Origin: Oscheius dolichura
Taxonomy: Eukaryota; Nematoda; Chromadorea; Rhabditida; Rhabditidae
Length of the DNA: 64,000 nucleotides
Assembly: GCA_932521035.1 (NCBI GenBank)
Contig: OW051496.1
Coordinates: 7,440,001 to 7,504,000, forward strand
Direction: 5' to 3'
The notes below the pieces were generated by a model. The model did not search any database and was not told where the DNA came from. It worked only from the letters and a program-made list of their open reading frames with translations. Below, piece after piece: positions 1 to 11,800 of the stretch. Both the position numbers and the translations under genes were made by a program. The first letter of the stretch is position 1. Each line of letters begins with the position of its first letter.

Positions 1-1013
1 AGAAGCTGGTCAAGATGAGGGAAAGCCTCGTCGAGGCAGCCAAGAACTCCGACTGGATGGGATGTCTCGAGAAGGGACAGCAGATTCTCAAATTCGAGAA
101 AAGCGTCAACAACATTCAACTGGACGTGTACAGGGAGACGTGTAAATGCAACAGAGAGGTGAGGAGCCGGTTTGAAGGGGACTAGGGGGGATACAAGAGA
201 GGACTGTCATGTTTATTCCTGGTTAATAGAGGCAACGACGAGTAGACGGGCTATTTCGGCCTGTGTGGTGGTCCCCATGACATGGTGCATCTTCCCAAAT
301 GTGGCCAACGTAGTCAGACCGGCAAAAGCGGCGGTAGCAGCACAAATTAAAAGGCGGCCAATCATGGGAGAGGAAGGGGGACGAATGGTTCTAATCCTCT
401 ACCGTTTCAGGCCGGTCATATCAAAGAAGCCATCCAAGAATGTACGGAGATTCTGCAAAACGGCGATCCGAACGACGTGGACGTGCTGTGTGACCGAGCT
501 GAGGCGCATCTCCTCGACGAGAACTACGACGCGGCCATCGAGGACTACAAGAAGGCCCAGGAGGTGCAGGAGGGCAACCAACGAGCCCGGGAGGGACTGG
601 ATCGTGCGCAGAAGTTGAAGAAGCAGGCCGGGAAGAGGGACTACTACAAGATTCTCGGGGTCAAGAGAAATGCCAACAAGAGGGAGGTGATCAAGGCCTA
701 CCGCAAGATGGCACAGAAATGGCATCCGGATAACTTTTCCGATGCCGACGAGAAGAAGAAGGCCGAGGCCAAGTTTATTGACATCGCCGCGGCCAAGGAG
801 GTCCTCTCTGATGATGGTTTGCCTTTCTTTTAGAGGTCTAATTCACTCGTTATTCCAGAAAAGAGGCGGCAATTTGATCAAGGAATTGACCCCTTGGACC
901 CTGAATCCCAGCAGGGCGGCGGCCACCATCATCACGGATTCCACGGCTTCCCTCAGGGCTTTGGCGGCTTTGGTGGAAATGACGGGCCGTATAGCTTTAA
1001 ATTTAACTTCTGA
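1..1013 (+). CDS. DNAJC3: DNAJC3/P58IPK-type J-domain co-chaperone (3' part of gene)
   Basis: The window opens inside an exon, so the 5' part is missing. Three exons are visible: up to 158, 411-816 and 859-1013. The introns are 252 and 42 bp with GT-AG ends. The joined frame gives TPR-like helices (an [21 protein letters not shown] segment), then a J domain beginning [10 protein letters not shown]. The J domain contains the HPD tripeptide (KWHPDN) that stimulates Hsp70 ATPase. The tail is Gly/His/Phe-rich and ends YSFKFNF, as is typical of DNAJC3. Known role of the family: an ER-lumenal Hsp70 (BiP) co-chaperone in the unfolded protein response; the C. elegans member is DNJ-7. The N-terminal signal peptide and first TPRs lie outside the window. 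Identification is firm. Confidence 0.93.
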
Positions 1014-2229
1014 TCTGATCTGTTTACGGTTTGTTCCACTTTCTTTTTTGTTTTACTGGTCTTTTGGGAAGGGGAAGAAGCACCCTCTTTGATTTACTAC
1101 TGGAGGCCGGGGCGATAGCGGCGGCGACTACGGCGTGATGTGGCATGTTGCGAAGTTTTCGGTTTCTCTGATAAGATGACCAGACCAAGAAGCATATTTC
1201 GAATAATTTTGGCTGACAAAATGACTAAAATCCCGTTATGACTGGTGAAAGTAGCCTGATGCGCCGTGTGCCCCTGTAGACATGAAGAGATAGCGACGGG
1301 GGGATTGGCAACATTCTAATCTTGACAGGAGGAGAGGAACTATCAAGTGCCCCGGTTGGCCGTGTTCTTTGCCCTGAAATGACTTTCCCTTTTTACTTCT
1401 ATAGCGGGCCTTTGTGTCTCTGCTCCTCCCGGGCCAAGAATATTGCGAGGCATATCTGTACCCAGTAGTCAGTGTCTAGTATTTTTACGGACCATTGGCT
1501 GTCCATCCTCGTGTCGTTTTTTGTTTACCCTGGGCGTAAACTGAACTACAGGAATGTTTTGCGGTCAGGTGACACACCGACATACTCACGTAGCCCTCGT
1601 CCTCTGCGGCGGGTGCAATCCAATTGATTACTCATGTGGTTATTTTGTACCGGGGGAGAGTACAGAGGAGGATAAGCAATGTGCACCGGGCCATCCTCCC
1701 TCTTCTATAATTAATTAATCAATTGCAATTTCAGGAGAGAGAGTATCGATTGATCGATCGATTCGTCGTCGTCCTCCTCCTCCTTCTGGCGCCGGTTGTC
1801 ATCTCCTCCTCCGCCTGTGTCCTTACGAGTACGGGAAATATGTGTTGCGACTTCTCTCTCTGTCTCTTCCTTTTCTTCTTTTTATCTGCTGCCCGTCCCC
1901 CTTCCTGTCCCTGAGAGGCTTCCCCGTCGGGTACCGCCCCGTCTTCACTGTGCCGAAACTTTTTGATGTGTGCCTTTCGTTTAAAAAGATCCCCCCAGCT
2001 GTGATACCTGACCCCCATTGTAGGATATTCTATTTATTGACCCCTCTTTTTTGTTACAAGTCCGTCTCATGGGTATTGTCTTTTTTTTTATGTGTAAAGC
2101 AGATAAAGTTTATTTATTTCAATCTCCCGTCTCCTTTTCTTTTGTTCCTTGCCTGAGTTCAGAATATCCTTTTCTTTTAATTTTAAATGGAATAGAAATA
2201 GATTGAAACGTGTTCCAGATGAGACAGAG
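1014..2229. other. Intergenic stretch, no gene seen
   Basis: About 1.2 kb between the DNAJC3 stop and the GK5-like start. It includes a CT-rich tract around 1740-1920 and a short ATCGATCGAT-type palindromic run near 1747-1765. A splice-acceptor-like string at 1728-1735 leads to no coding exon that I can support. The small open frames here are low-complexity and unconvincing. Confidence 0.5.
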
Positions 2230-4510
2230 ATGAGACGACACTCTATAATTTCGGTGGACATCGGTACGACCACAATTAGGGCGTGTCTCTTCGACGGCAA
2301 GTGTCAAGTACGAGCAGTGGCCAAGGAGCAGGTCTGTCGGGACCAGGGGGATCAGTAGAACGCCGGGAGGAGATGGGGTCTATTCCGGTGTGGTGTGTAG
2401 TCGGTAGCAGTCCAGTGATATCACCGCCGCGGTCTCTTTCATTACGTTTTCTCCTAATTGCCGGCGCGAGGAAACCCCCATACTGATGTGGAACACTGAA
2501 CACGGGAGAGATAGTACAGAACAAGGCCGCTTACCCACTTATTTTAAATGAGAAATCACGTCTGGAAATTAATGAGGTAACGACGCTGTGCTCTATTTGG
2601 TCTATAAGGCAATCCAGTGCCACAATTGCCGGCGGAGATGAGGTGTATCCTCCTCCTCCGGTGGCTTGACGACAGCCCGCGGGTCATGGGATCTCCCCCG
2701 CTTGACAGTTTTCTGAAATATAGAAGCTACTTCCAGGTAGCGGTGCAAGCGACCAGCGACGATGAATACGGGCTCCGAGTGGAAATAGAACCAGAAGAGC
2801 TCTTCTCTCAATTTATTAGAGTAGTGAAAGAAGTTTGTAAGTCTTGTTCTACCGCAGATGCTAAACCAGTTACAGTACAGCAGGTACCCGCGGACGATGA
2901 GGTCTCCCTTACCTTCTGCTGCCAGCGGAATTCTTTTCTCCTGTGGAACAAAGTCACGGATCAGCTGCTGACCAAAATCGTCTGTTGGAATGACACCCGC
3001 TCGGTGAGGGCCTGCGATGAGTGGAATCAATCCATGACTGTCAAAGTAGGCTCTAGTTTAATTAGGAGAAAAGGAGAGGTTATAGAGTCTTCATGCTGCC
3101 GGGTCGGTGTTATACCTCTTCACAAGGCAGCCGCGGTTCATGGCAGCCAAGAAGTTGTTCTTCTTCTCGGCCATGGTCACTCACAGGGTTATTGTTACAA
3201 TAGACAAAGTTTGTCACTTCTGGTCTTCAATATCTGCCTTTTCCAGTCAGAAGAGCTCCAAACCCTTCTGAAACGAGGAGAACTCGTCTTTGGCTGTCTA
3301 GACACGTGGCTACTGCATCGTCTCAGCCGTAACCGTGTCCTCGTGGCCGAAGCTTCCAACTGCTCGACCACTGGAATGTACGATCCCTATATCGGAGACT
3401 ATAACAACACTATTCTCAAGCTGCTCGGCTTTCCCACCTCCCTCCTGCCGCCGATGGTGGACTCTGCCATCGGGGAAGGCATCGTCACGACGGACGAGAG
3501 ATACTTTAGCAAGGAGATTAAGGTCGTCTCAGTGGTTTGTCTTCCTCTTTATCTGGGGAACAATCTCTTTCAGTTGGCAGACCAACAGGCAGCACTGTAT
3601 GGCTGTGGCTGCTGGAACAAGGGGGACACGAAGATCTCACTAGGAACGGGTACATTTGTAGGGATGAATACTGGCGGCAGTCCTCATGCTTCAATGAATG
3701 GTTTGCTTGATCTCCTTTCCTGGTTATCTTCTCTGCCAGGGCTGTATCCTCTGGTTGGCTGGAGGACAAATGGAAAGAACACCTTCGTGGCGGAGGGAAA
3801 TGACAACAACACGGCGACACTCCTTCAATGGGCTCAGAATATAGGTATCGTTTTCGTCTCGAGATCAGGAGATCCGTTCTCTTCAGGGCTTTTTGATTCG
3901 GTAGAGTCAACCAGCCAGACGGCAGCGGAAGCCGGCGACACCCATGGAGTGGTCTTTATTCCCGCATTTAATGGCCTCCAAACCCCGATAAATGATGGAA
4001 GTGCTTGTTCAGGCTTCTTGGGACTGAAACCCGACACTTCTAAGGCACATATGTAAGGAGGAGAGGATAATATGTGAACAGAGAGGATTTAGGGTGAGGG
4101 CGATATTGGAATCCATCGCGTTTCGGGTCAATCAAATAGTGGAGACGATGAAGGACGAGATAAATATAAAGGAGATCCCCAGGATACGGTAGGAGATCTC
4201 TCTTCCTCTCGTTAATTTAACTATTAGAATCTGTGGCGGTGTCTCGTCGAATGACTTCGTCTGCCAAGCCATCACCGATCTCCTAGGCATACCGATAGAG
4301 CGAGTGGCCGACGCGAGTAACTCCGGCTGCCGGGGGACGGCCCTGCTGGCCGGCCTACAGCTGGGAATCTTCAAACAAGACGAGATAGCCGGCCTCGTCG
4401 GTGTGGAGAGGATCTTCACCCCGTCGAAAGAGAATGCCATCCCGCTGAAAAAGACATATTCCCTTTGGCTAAGGGCACTTGAGAGATGTACCAAATTTTA
4501 TGAAAGATAA
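2230..4510 (+). CDS. GK5: FGGY-family carbohydrate kinase, GK5-like
   Basis: This resembles the putative glycerol kinase 5 branch of the FGGY sugar kinases, which transfer phosphate from ATP to a polyol or sugar. The start is ATG 2230, followed by the N-terminal phosphate-binding signature SVDIGTTTIRACLFDG. After a 405-bp intron (2332-2736) the frame continues with ACDEWNQSMTVK, FGCLDTWLLHRL, LADQQAALYGCGCW, a GTGTF phosphate-2 motif and GVVFIPAFNGLQTPINDG. The end carries the adenosine-site motif RICGGVSSNDFVCQ and closes FYER. Several micro-introns (for example 3535-3573, 39 bp) must be removed to join these blocks, and their removal restores family-like sequence each time. The exon between 3046 and 3246 is the least certain; VLYLFTRQPRF there fits the family. 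Length, about 480-500 residues, is normal. Substrate not deducible. Confidence 0.88.
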
Positions 4511-4986
4511 AAATATATTCACATTGCACGAATAAGTAGGAGGAGGACAGTCGACGTTTGACAAAAGATGGGGAAAAAGTGGGAAAAAATCTCGGAAGAG
4601 CTGACCTGGAGCTGGCTGTCCCTCGGAGGGAGAACAGCTCCAAGTCCGGCGCATTTCCCCATCTACTGGCAAAAGGCGAGCCCCTCCCCCGTTACCCGGC
4701 CATCTCTTTTCGTCTCCCGCTGTTAATATTTTGGGGACACGATAAGGCACAACACCAGAGAGCCTAGGACACAACTATTATGGGAAGAGAGAAGGAGATA
4801 AGGCGGGGGTGAGCCAACCTGCCACCTCCCGTTCACACCTCGGCCCTTTTGGAGCCGCGGAACGGCACCGGCCGGCTGACCCTGTACCCTCTTATCGATT
4901 ATAAAAACAAAGATAAAGCCCGGAAAAGGTAATACTGACGAGGATGAGAAGCTCGTTTAGGGAGGATGGGACGAGTGGGGAGGCGA

Positions 4987-5853
4987 CTAGTTTACAGTGA
5001 GGTCAGGAGAAGAGACGGGAGAGGTGGAACTGGGCGGAGAGGCCGACGGCAGCTTTCGGAAGGACTCGCTGTCGCGGGTGTGGGTCTCCTTGTGGGTGAG
5101 GAGTGTCCTCTGCTGGCAGAAGCCCTTGGAACAGATGTCACACTGAAAAAAGGAGGATGACTACAGTAAGATGAGGAGACACTCACTTTGAATGGCTTCT
5201 CCTTCTGGTGGATGAACTTGTGATCCCTCAAGTGGTCCTGTCGTCGGAACTTCTTATTACAGATGTCGCATTCGTATGGCCGCTCATCTGTGTGGGTTCT
5301 CTCGTGGATTAGGAGGTTGTAGCTCTTCGTGAAGTGTCGGCTACAATGCCGGCAGATGAACTCCTTCTTGGGGCGGGTCGACCTACCTGGGCAGCGATTG
5401 CGACCCGGTAGCATGAACCTGAAACTGCCCATTACTGAAGGCCAGCAGGGGGAACTACCAAGGGGCTGTGTAGGGATGAGCAGCCGCGGTGGCCATTGGC
5501 CGTGTCTGTAGGATGGGCCGGGTTGGAGTCGAGGGGATGTCCAACTTCAGGGACTTCTCCTTCTGTTCCTGTTCTATGGACTCGGCCAGGTGGGCGAAGT
5601 CGAACTTGATCTCAGATGGCGGGGTGCCGGATCCTTCTGACTCGGGACTGCTCATCATCTTCAATTTCTAAACATCCTTGCCCATCCTGGGGAAAAATCT
5701 TACCGCAGCTTGGAGCTGTTGGGGGAAGAGCATCTGCTGGAAGTACTGCTGGTACAGTTTGATCAGTTGGTCCTGGTTCTGGAGGACGAAGGGTGGAGGG
5801 AAGATGCTGGCCACTGGTGGTGGAGCAGGCTTTAGGAAGGCTGCCGAGAACAT
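4987..5853 (-). CDS. Odd-skipped family C2H2 zinc-finger transcription factor
   Basis: Sequence-specific DNA-binding factor of the Odd/OSR family; in C. elegans ODD-1 and ODD-2 act in gut development. Reading down the minus strand from ATG 5853: a Pro/Gln/Phe-rich N-terminus, an intron, an acidic segment [19 protein letters not shown], and a 40-bp intron (5419-5458). Three consecutive C2H2 fingers follow. The first two are [20 protein letters not shown] and [19 protein letters not shown]. After a 3' intron the third reads [19 protein letters not shown]. The TDERPY and HQKEKPFK linkers match the family. The Ser/Pro-rich tail ends DLTVN. A splice-acceptor-like site lies just before the ATG, so a 5' exon or trans-splice site is likely. 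Three fingers is the typical nematode number. Confidence 0.9.
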
Positions 5854-8800
5854 CTTCTGAAAGGGGAGAAATTAGAAGAGGAGTGAGAGAGATAAAGAAG
5901 AGAAGGAGAGGAAGAGGATCGGAGTTGATGAAGATAGTAAAAGGTAACCAGGAATGTGAGAAATTGAAGGAGCTGAGCAGGTGGCTCTAACGGGCCTTCC
6001 AAAAGTAGCCGTGATTCCAGTCGCCCTGTTCGCCTTTGCTCATTGGCAGTGTCCATTGGCCCTCCTCATATTTTCCTCTATTTTCTGTGAAATCAGCTGC
6101 CTTTCCTCATATAAACATCAAATTATATCAGTTTTTGACTGAAATTGACTTGACTGAAACTATGGATCGATGGCCATCAATACGCTCAGCCACAGTGGTT
6201 CCGAGTAGCCGTCGGGTTTTTCTCGGCTCATAAAAGGGAACAGATATGAGTGAGAAAAGATAGCAAACTGTGAAAATCCTGCTTCCTAACCGGTTGTAAA
6301 ATTATGAAAGCCCGAGGTGTTATCAGCCGGCCGGGGGCCTCCCCTCCCCCCTTCCTGCCACCCCTAAGTCCAACGGTGCCGGCAGCTTGTCTCCCGTCCC
6401 GCCGGGTCTTAGAACGCTATCAATCACACGACTACCGTAGTTAAATAGGAAGCGATTGTTGTACCTCCTACTCTCCTTATTTTGGGAGGAGGAGACCTTT
6501 CCGAGGACGGGACAATACCCTTCCGGGTCCCAGGCTATTCAACCCGGCCGAGTGAAGAGAGGCACAGTGAGTCACAAAGTCGGCAGCCGGTGCTTTTTTG
6601 CACTCTCTGGGAGGCGAGAAAAGCAAGAGTGGGAGGCTCCTTTGGGACAAAGCCAGTTCGTTACTGTATAAGGGGAGGAATTCCTTGGTCGGCTCCTTTG
6701 TATCTCCCTTTGGGAGCACACTTTTAGAGCCACTAAAATTGAGGGAGCGACTGTTCAGAAACCAGTGACGTCGCCTGCTATTTTCCCAATTTATTAGGCT
6801 TCCGGAAAATATAAAAGCTTATCAAGAGAGCGGCTTTCTTTTTAATTTAGCCGAGGTAGCTGACTGACTGTGGCCTCCGGAGGAGAGAAAAGACTACGAA
6901 AGAATAGCAAGCGTTGATGGTCGTCTGAAGGCAATAAGCCGTCTAGCGCGGGGAGCAGGAATAGTCATCTACCGTGGGGATCCCCCTTACAGCGGATATC
7001 GTTTATGCTGTCGTTATTCTTTTCGGCTTTTTCAAAGAATACCAGCAGACAAGAGAAGGGCCGGGAAAGGACAGACTCTCTCGGCTACGGGGGACCAGAA
7101 ATGGAGCTGTGGGCCGACTAACTGTCTAGCTGTCTAATTGCGGCTAAAGTAGTCTGCCCGCCAAAAGGCCCGGATGAGTAGAGATCCGATTTCCTCGGCC
7201 CCTCTCTTATTAGAAGGGAATTACAGTAATAAACTCGGCCATAAAAGAGTAGTCCAGGAAGTCGGCCGGGAGCAGTGTGGCTGCTCTCCCGTGCCTCAAG
7301 TGCCTCACTCCACCATAGTTCCGGTCTTACCGTAACCCCCTAAGGTGCTAATCGGCTGCCGCTGTTTGCCCACAACGTGGCTGTTCTCCCTCCCCAAAGA
7401 GACTGTCTCCCCCTGACCAGATAGACTATTTAGAAAATAAGAAAGAGGTATAAAAAGTATTAGTAGCTCCCCTAGGCCATTGTATTTGGTAGGGACGGAA
7501 AAGAGCCCCAGGGGGCCTGGCCGAATCGTAAAAACCGTTTTCATGGTGGCGGTCGCTTTGAGGCCCCTGAGAGTGATAAGAACAAAACAGGAGCCTATAA
7601 AGATTTGAGAGCTTCTGTAGAGTTGAAAGGGGCCGACACCGGGGAAATGGAGGCGTGAATGGGGTAAATGGGACTGTGAGTAACGAAAGGTAAACACCGT
7701 CTCCCCCTAACGGGTCGAAGCTCATCGAAAGTCGTTTGTGACTTCTTCGGCCGATTTCAACACAGGCCAGACTTCAAGCCCTGTCTTCACGTTCTGCTGA
7801 AGTTAAAGGCGGGAGACGGGCACCAAAGTCATATGGAGGACTCCTCTCCAGGAGGATGACCCATCTTCCTTTCTCTTTCGAGGAGGATATCAGAGAAAGT
7901 GGAAAAGAGGGAAGACTTTGTACAAAAAGGATGAGGAAGAAAGGGATCAAATAGTCTCTCCCCTTGATTCATTTTGTGACCCTAAACCGGGTAGCTCAAT
8001 TTCCGGGTCTCCCTGTAATCCTCCCCTCCATATCATCATTTTCTGATGGGTTGAACTGAAATTGACGTAACCAAGACAAAGAATAAGCTGGTCGTTTCAA
8101 GATACATAGATTTTTGGGGGAAACGGATGTCGCAATGCCTGGTGAGTAAAGTCATCGAATTTGTTAGCATTAATTAGTAGCCAGTGTGACGGTGGGAAAT
8201 GTAAATTGAGTTCTAGAAAATTGGAAATTCAAGTGACTAGTCAGGGAACAGGTGACAGTCTCCCACATAGGGAGACATGACGTCTGGAGACCTGAGCACA
8301 CAGAGATTTCAACTGGAGACCGAGGGGAGGACGGAGTTAGTAAGCTGGACGATGGAGACTCAGTGTCGGGGAAAAGAAAGAGGAAAAGAGGAAGGGCAAC
8401 AGTTCCCAGGAAGCACGGGGTCCCGGTTAGGACCGGGCATAAAACGGCAGCCGAATGGGTGCTTCGGGGCGCAGCTTGAATGTGTGAAGAACGTCGCCGC
8501 ACCCCCCGGACCAGGCCATAAATGTGCTGCTGGGGTTTGCTGAGAGAGCGAAAATACCACAAGGTAAAGGAGGACAAATTGGAACGGTGGCCAGAGGATA
8601 ACCCCTTGTCAATATGGGTTAAAGGGATCAACGAGGACTTCAAAGTCACCTCCAAGGTCAGGGATAAAAAGTGGGGGTTACGATAAGTCAGATGGCTTTA
8701 GGAACCAGCTGAGGAACTATTCTCGAGTCCGGCTGGGAGGACAGTAGAATAGTGAAGAGGCTCCCGGCTGGGCCTACTGGTGTCCCCGCCCCCTTTGTGT

Positions 8801-11800
8801 TGGCTGACTACGGTAGAGGTGCAAATAGGCAGCAGTCGTTTCATGAAAGGGAGATGGGGGCAGCAGCCAACTTCCTTTTTCAATTCTTCTCTCTTCCCAT
8901 TCCAAAAATAGATAGAACGATCCCTTCCTCCTGTAAAGAGGGAAGAGTAAATTGTAAAAAATGATTGCGGGTGGTTTCCTGGCGGCATCTGGCAAAGAGA
9001 GGGGGATCGGATTTCGCGCGCCCGACAATATGGTTCATTGACGGATACGCCTATTTAGGAAAAGGAAATACGTCTCTGTACAGTTGCACAAGAAAACAGG
9101 ATAAACACCGGGATGTAGGCATATAATCATGGCGGCACTGACGCAGTTCGCACATGGCTCCGTCGTTCATCAAGAGGAAGAAGGCCACTGTCCTCCTACT
9201 TAGCCAAGTAGACTTTTAAAAGAGAGAAAGATGTACTATGAGAACGGTGTTTATGTCTAATAAGAGCCCTCTCCATCAAAATATACTTTTCCAGGAGCCT
9301 AAACAAGAGGGATATGTTGAAAGACCGGATTATATGAGGAAAAGAGGAGGACAACGGGGCGAACGGGAGAAGACCAACGGGTTCAAAAGTTTTCGAGGCT
9401 CCGTGATGACGGAACACTGCTGCTTGATATGGTCTTAAAGGCTGTTTATAAGAAGCTCCGAGAAAAGTGGAAGTGTAAGAGCGGATTAGGGAGGAGAGGG
9501 CACCGATAGGGGAGGGGAGGGGACCGTTGACTCAGGAGCGGATTGGGCAGCACTTCCGTCGTCATTGGGACTTTGTTCAATTATCTATTCTGGGCAGGGG
9601 ACGGGATTAGACAATAAGCTGGAGCCAGGCTGCTCCACCTTGGCAGTTTACTCACCTCCGAGGATTCAGCCCCGACCCGGGTCATCCTCCCCACCCAGCC
9701 AGCTGGGCTACCGTAACCCTGCTGTCTCTTCGCAGTAAATGAAGAGCGAGGAGGTTCCCATGAGACAAAAAACAGGAACATCTTCCTTTTCTTCTAGCCG
9801 GGTGGGGTCTCTTCCCATGCTGACTGTACTGTCTCCTCCTCTCCCGGCCCAGCTGTCCTGGTCTCCAGGTAGAGAGGGCAATGAGGCCAACGGATGGTTA
9901 CGTCATTATCCAGCCTCAATCCAGAGAGGAGGATACTGTAGGAAAACAGAAGACTGATCCCATGGGGCATGGAACATGTGGTAAAGCGGGCGAGGAAGAG
10001 GTAAAGAGACCGGGCGAAATATAAACTATGAGAGGAGACCTCCCAGCGGGAAGGGCCACCCGACAAAGGGGGTGGAAAGAATCAGATAGTGAGGTGCCAA
10101 ACGAGAGGGCAAAGCTATAATAAACAATTGGGTAATAGGCGAGGAGGCGCGGATTAGAGGAGAAGGGAAGAGGAAGGTGGACTGTTCAAAGAGGACGACT
10201 TAAAGCTATCGTACCCGGGCAGACATCAACAAAAGCAGAAAAAACAAAGGTCTTATTGACACTTTGGAAAGGTGAGAAGAAGTCCATAAAGTTCAGTTGG
10301 AAGACATCCAAACAATTGGAGGGAATGGGTATTGTCTCCCCCGGACAATCACACCCTCATCCCGCCCCGCCCCTCTCCATTACCGGGGCCCCTTCCTGTG
10401 CAGGAGATGAGTCATTTCGGTAGGAGGCTGTCTACTGTTTTCTACAGAAAAGAAACGAAATGCCGGGGAACAAAAGGGCCGGTTCGAGAAGAGAAGCACC
10501 CGTACCAGAAGGGGAGCACTGATGCTGACTTGCAACCAGACAGACTGGTATGTTGACAATGAAGATTTCGGTCCACCTCATCCATCAGTTCAAATCTGAC
10601 ACGTTCGGATGAGAATCCGTCGCGTAATTTTTTTCAGGGTGGTCCCTGTTGACATGAATGCACCTGGGCGCATGGCCTCGGCACGCAATCGAGGGATAAC
10701 CCGGGAGAAAACAGAGGGCAGAGGATTAAAATCCACCCTCTGCAGATAAGGGATGAGGAGACAAATGGGGACAGGCACAACTGATGGGGGACAGGGGGAT
10801 CGTGGCTAGCCTGAATTTTTCATGTCGCCTGCCAAATTAACTGTATGGCTCAACTAGCGATGAAATAAAAGGCCAAGGAGCTATTGGCAGATGAATTCTA
10901 CAGGTCTATGCCCTCCTCTCGCATCATCCTTTGATCCTCCACCTGTGGGTTACCTTGCCGTCCCTCCTCCTCCTCGTCCTCCTCCCTGATTAGTGAGTAA
11001 AGAGAATACACAGCTGTCAGCTAGGAAGAATTGACGAGAGACAATAGACGGCGGCATGGTCAAAGCCACCCGCTCCGTATTGTGATTACCACTAAAGAAG
11101 GAGAAGAAGAGACGGGAACAGAGAGAGAGAGACACTTCATCCCCCAGACGCACTACGGTATCCGGGTGTAGACGACTGCTTCTCTCTGTCTACTGCTTAC
11201 GACTCTGGGAACCCAATAAAATGGACTATTGCCGGAGGCAGCCGACGACTACGGTATTCATGCTTTCTGTCTCTCTTTTCAGGGAGGGATTAAAAGTACG
11301 AGAGAGAGAAACGGTTTCTTTCGTGCTTTGGGGGATCAGAACCGTTATCAAGTGAGAAAAGGCCCCTACCGGCTAAGCTCCCTCCGAGGAAGATGGTTGG
11401 TTGTTTGGTGACCGAATTTGGGCGCATCAAAACCAGACACCCGGGAGAGAGGATCACCAAATGATAGAGTACTGTAGAATTAGAAGACCAGAAGAAGCAG
11501 AAGGGGAGTGGGGGCTAGTCCCCGAGGAGGAGGATGAGACCCCGCGATGAGCAACTCCAGGCGCTCTTCGGGGGACTGGGGGCCGGGAGGAGAGGGAGGC
11601 AAACTGTCTCTTGTTAATTAATAAGGAGGGTAACTTTTTGAAGTTGTGGCCCTGATAAAATAGGAATTAGAAGAGAAAAGCCACGGCCGGAAGGAGTTGT
11701 GGCTGAGCTTCACCGCGCCTGGCCCAGGCCGGCTGCCTCCATTTATAACGTTTTGATGTGGCCAGCGGGCTCCGAAATGTCTGACCGTATATTGCCTCTC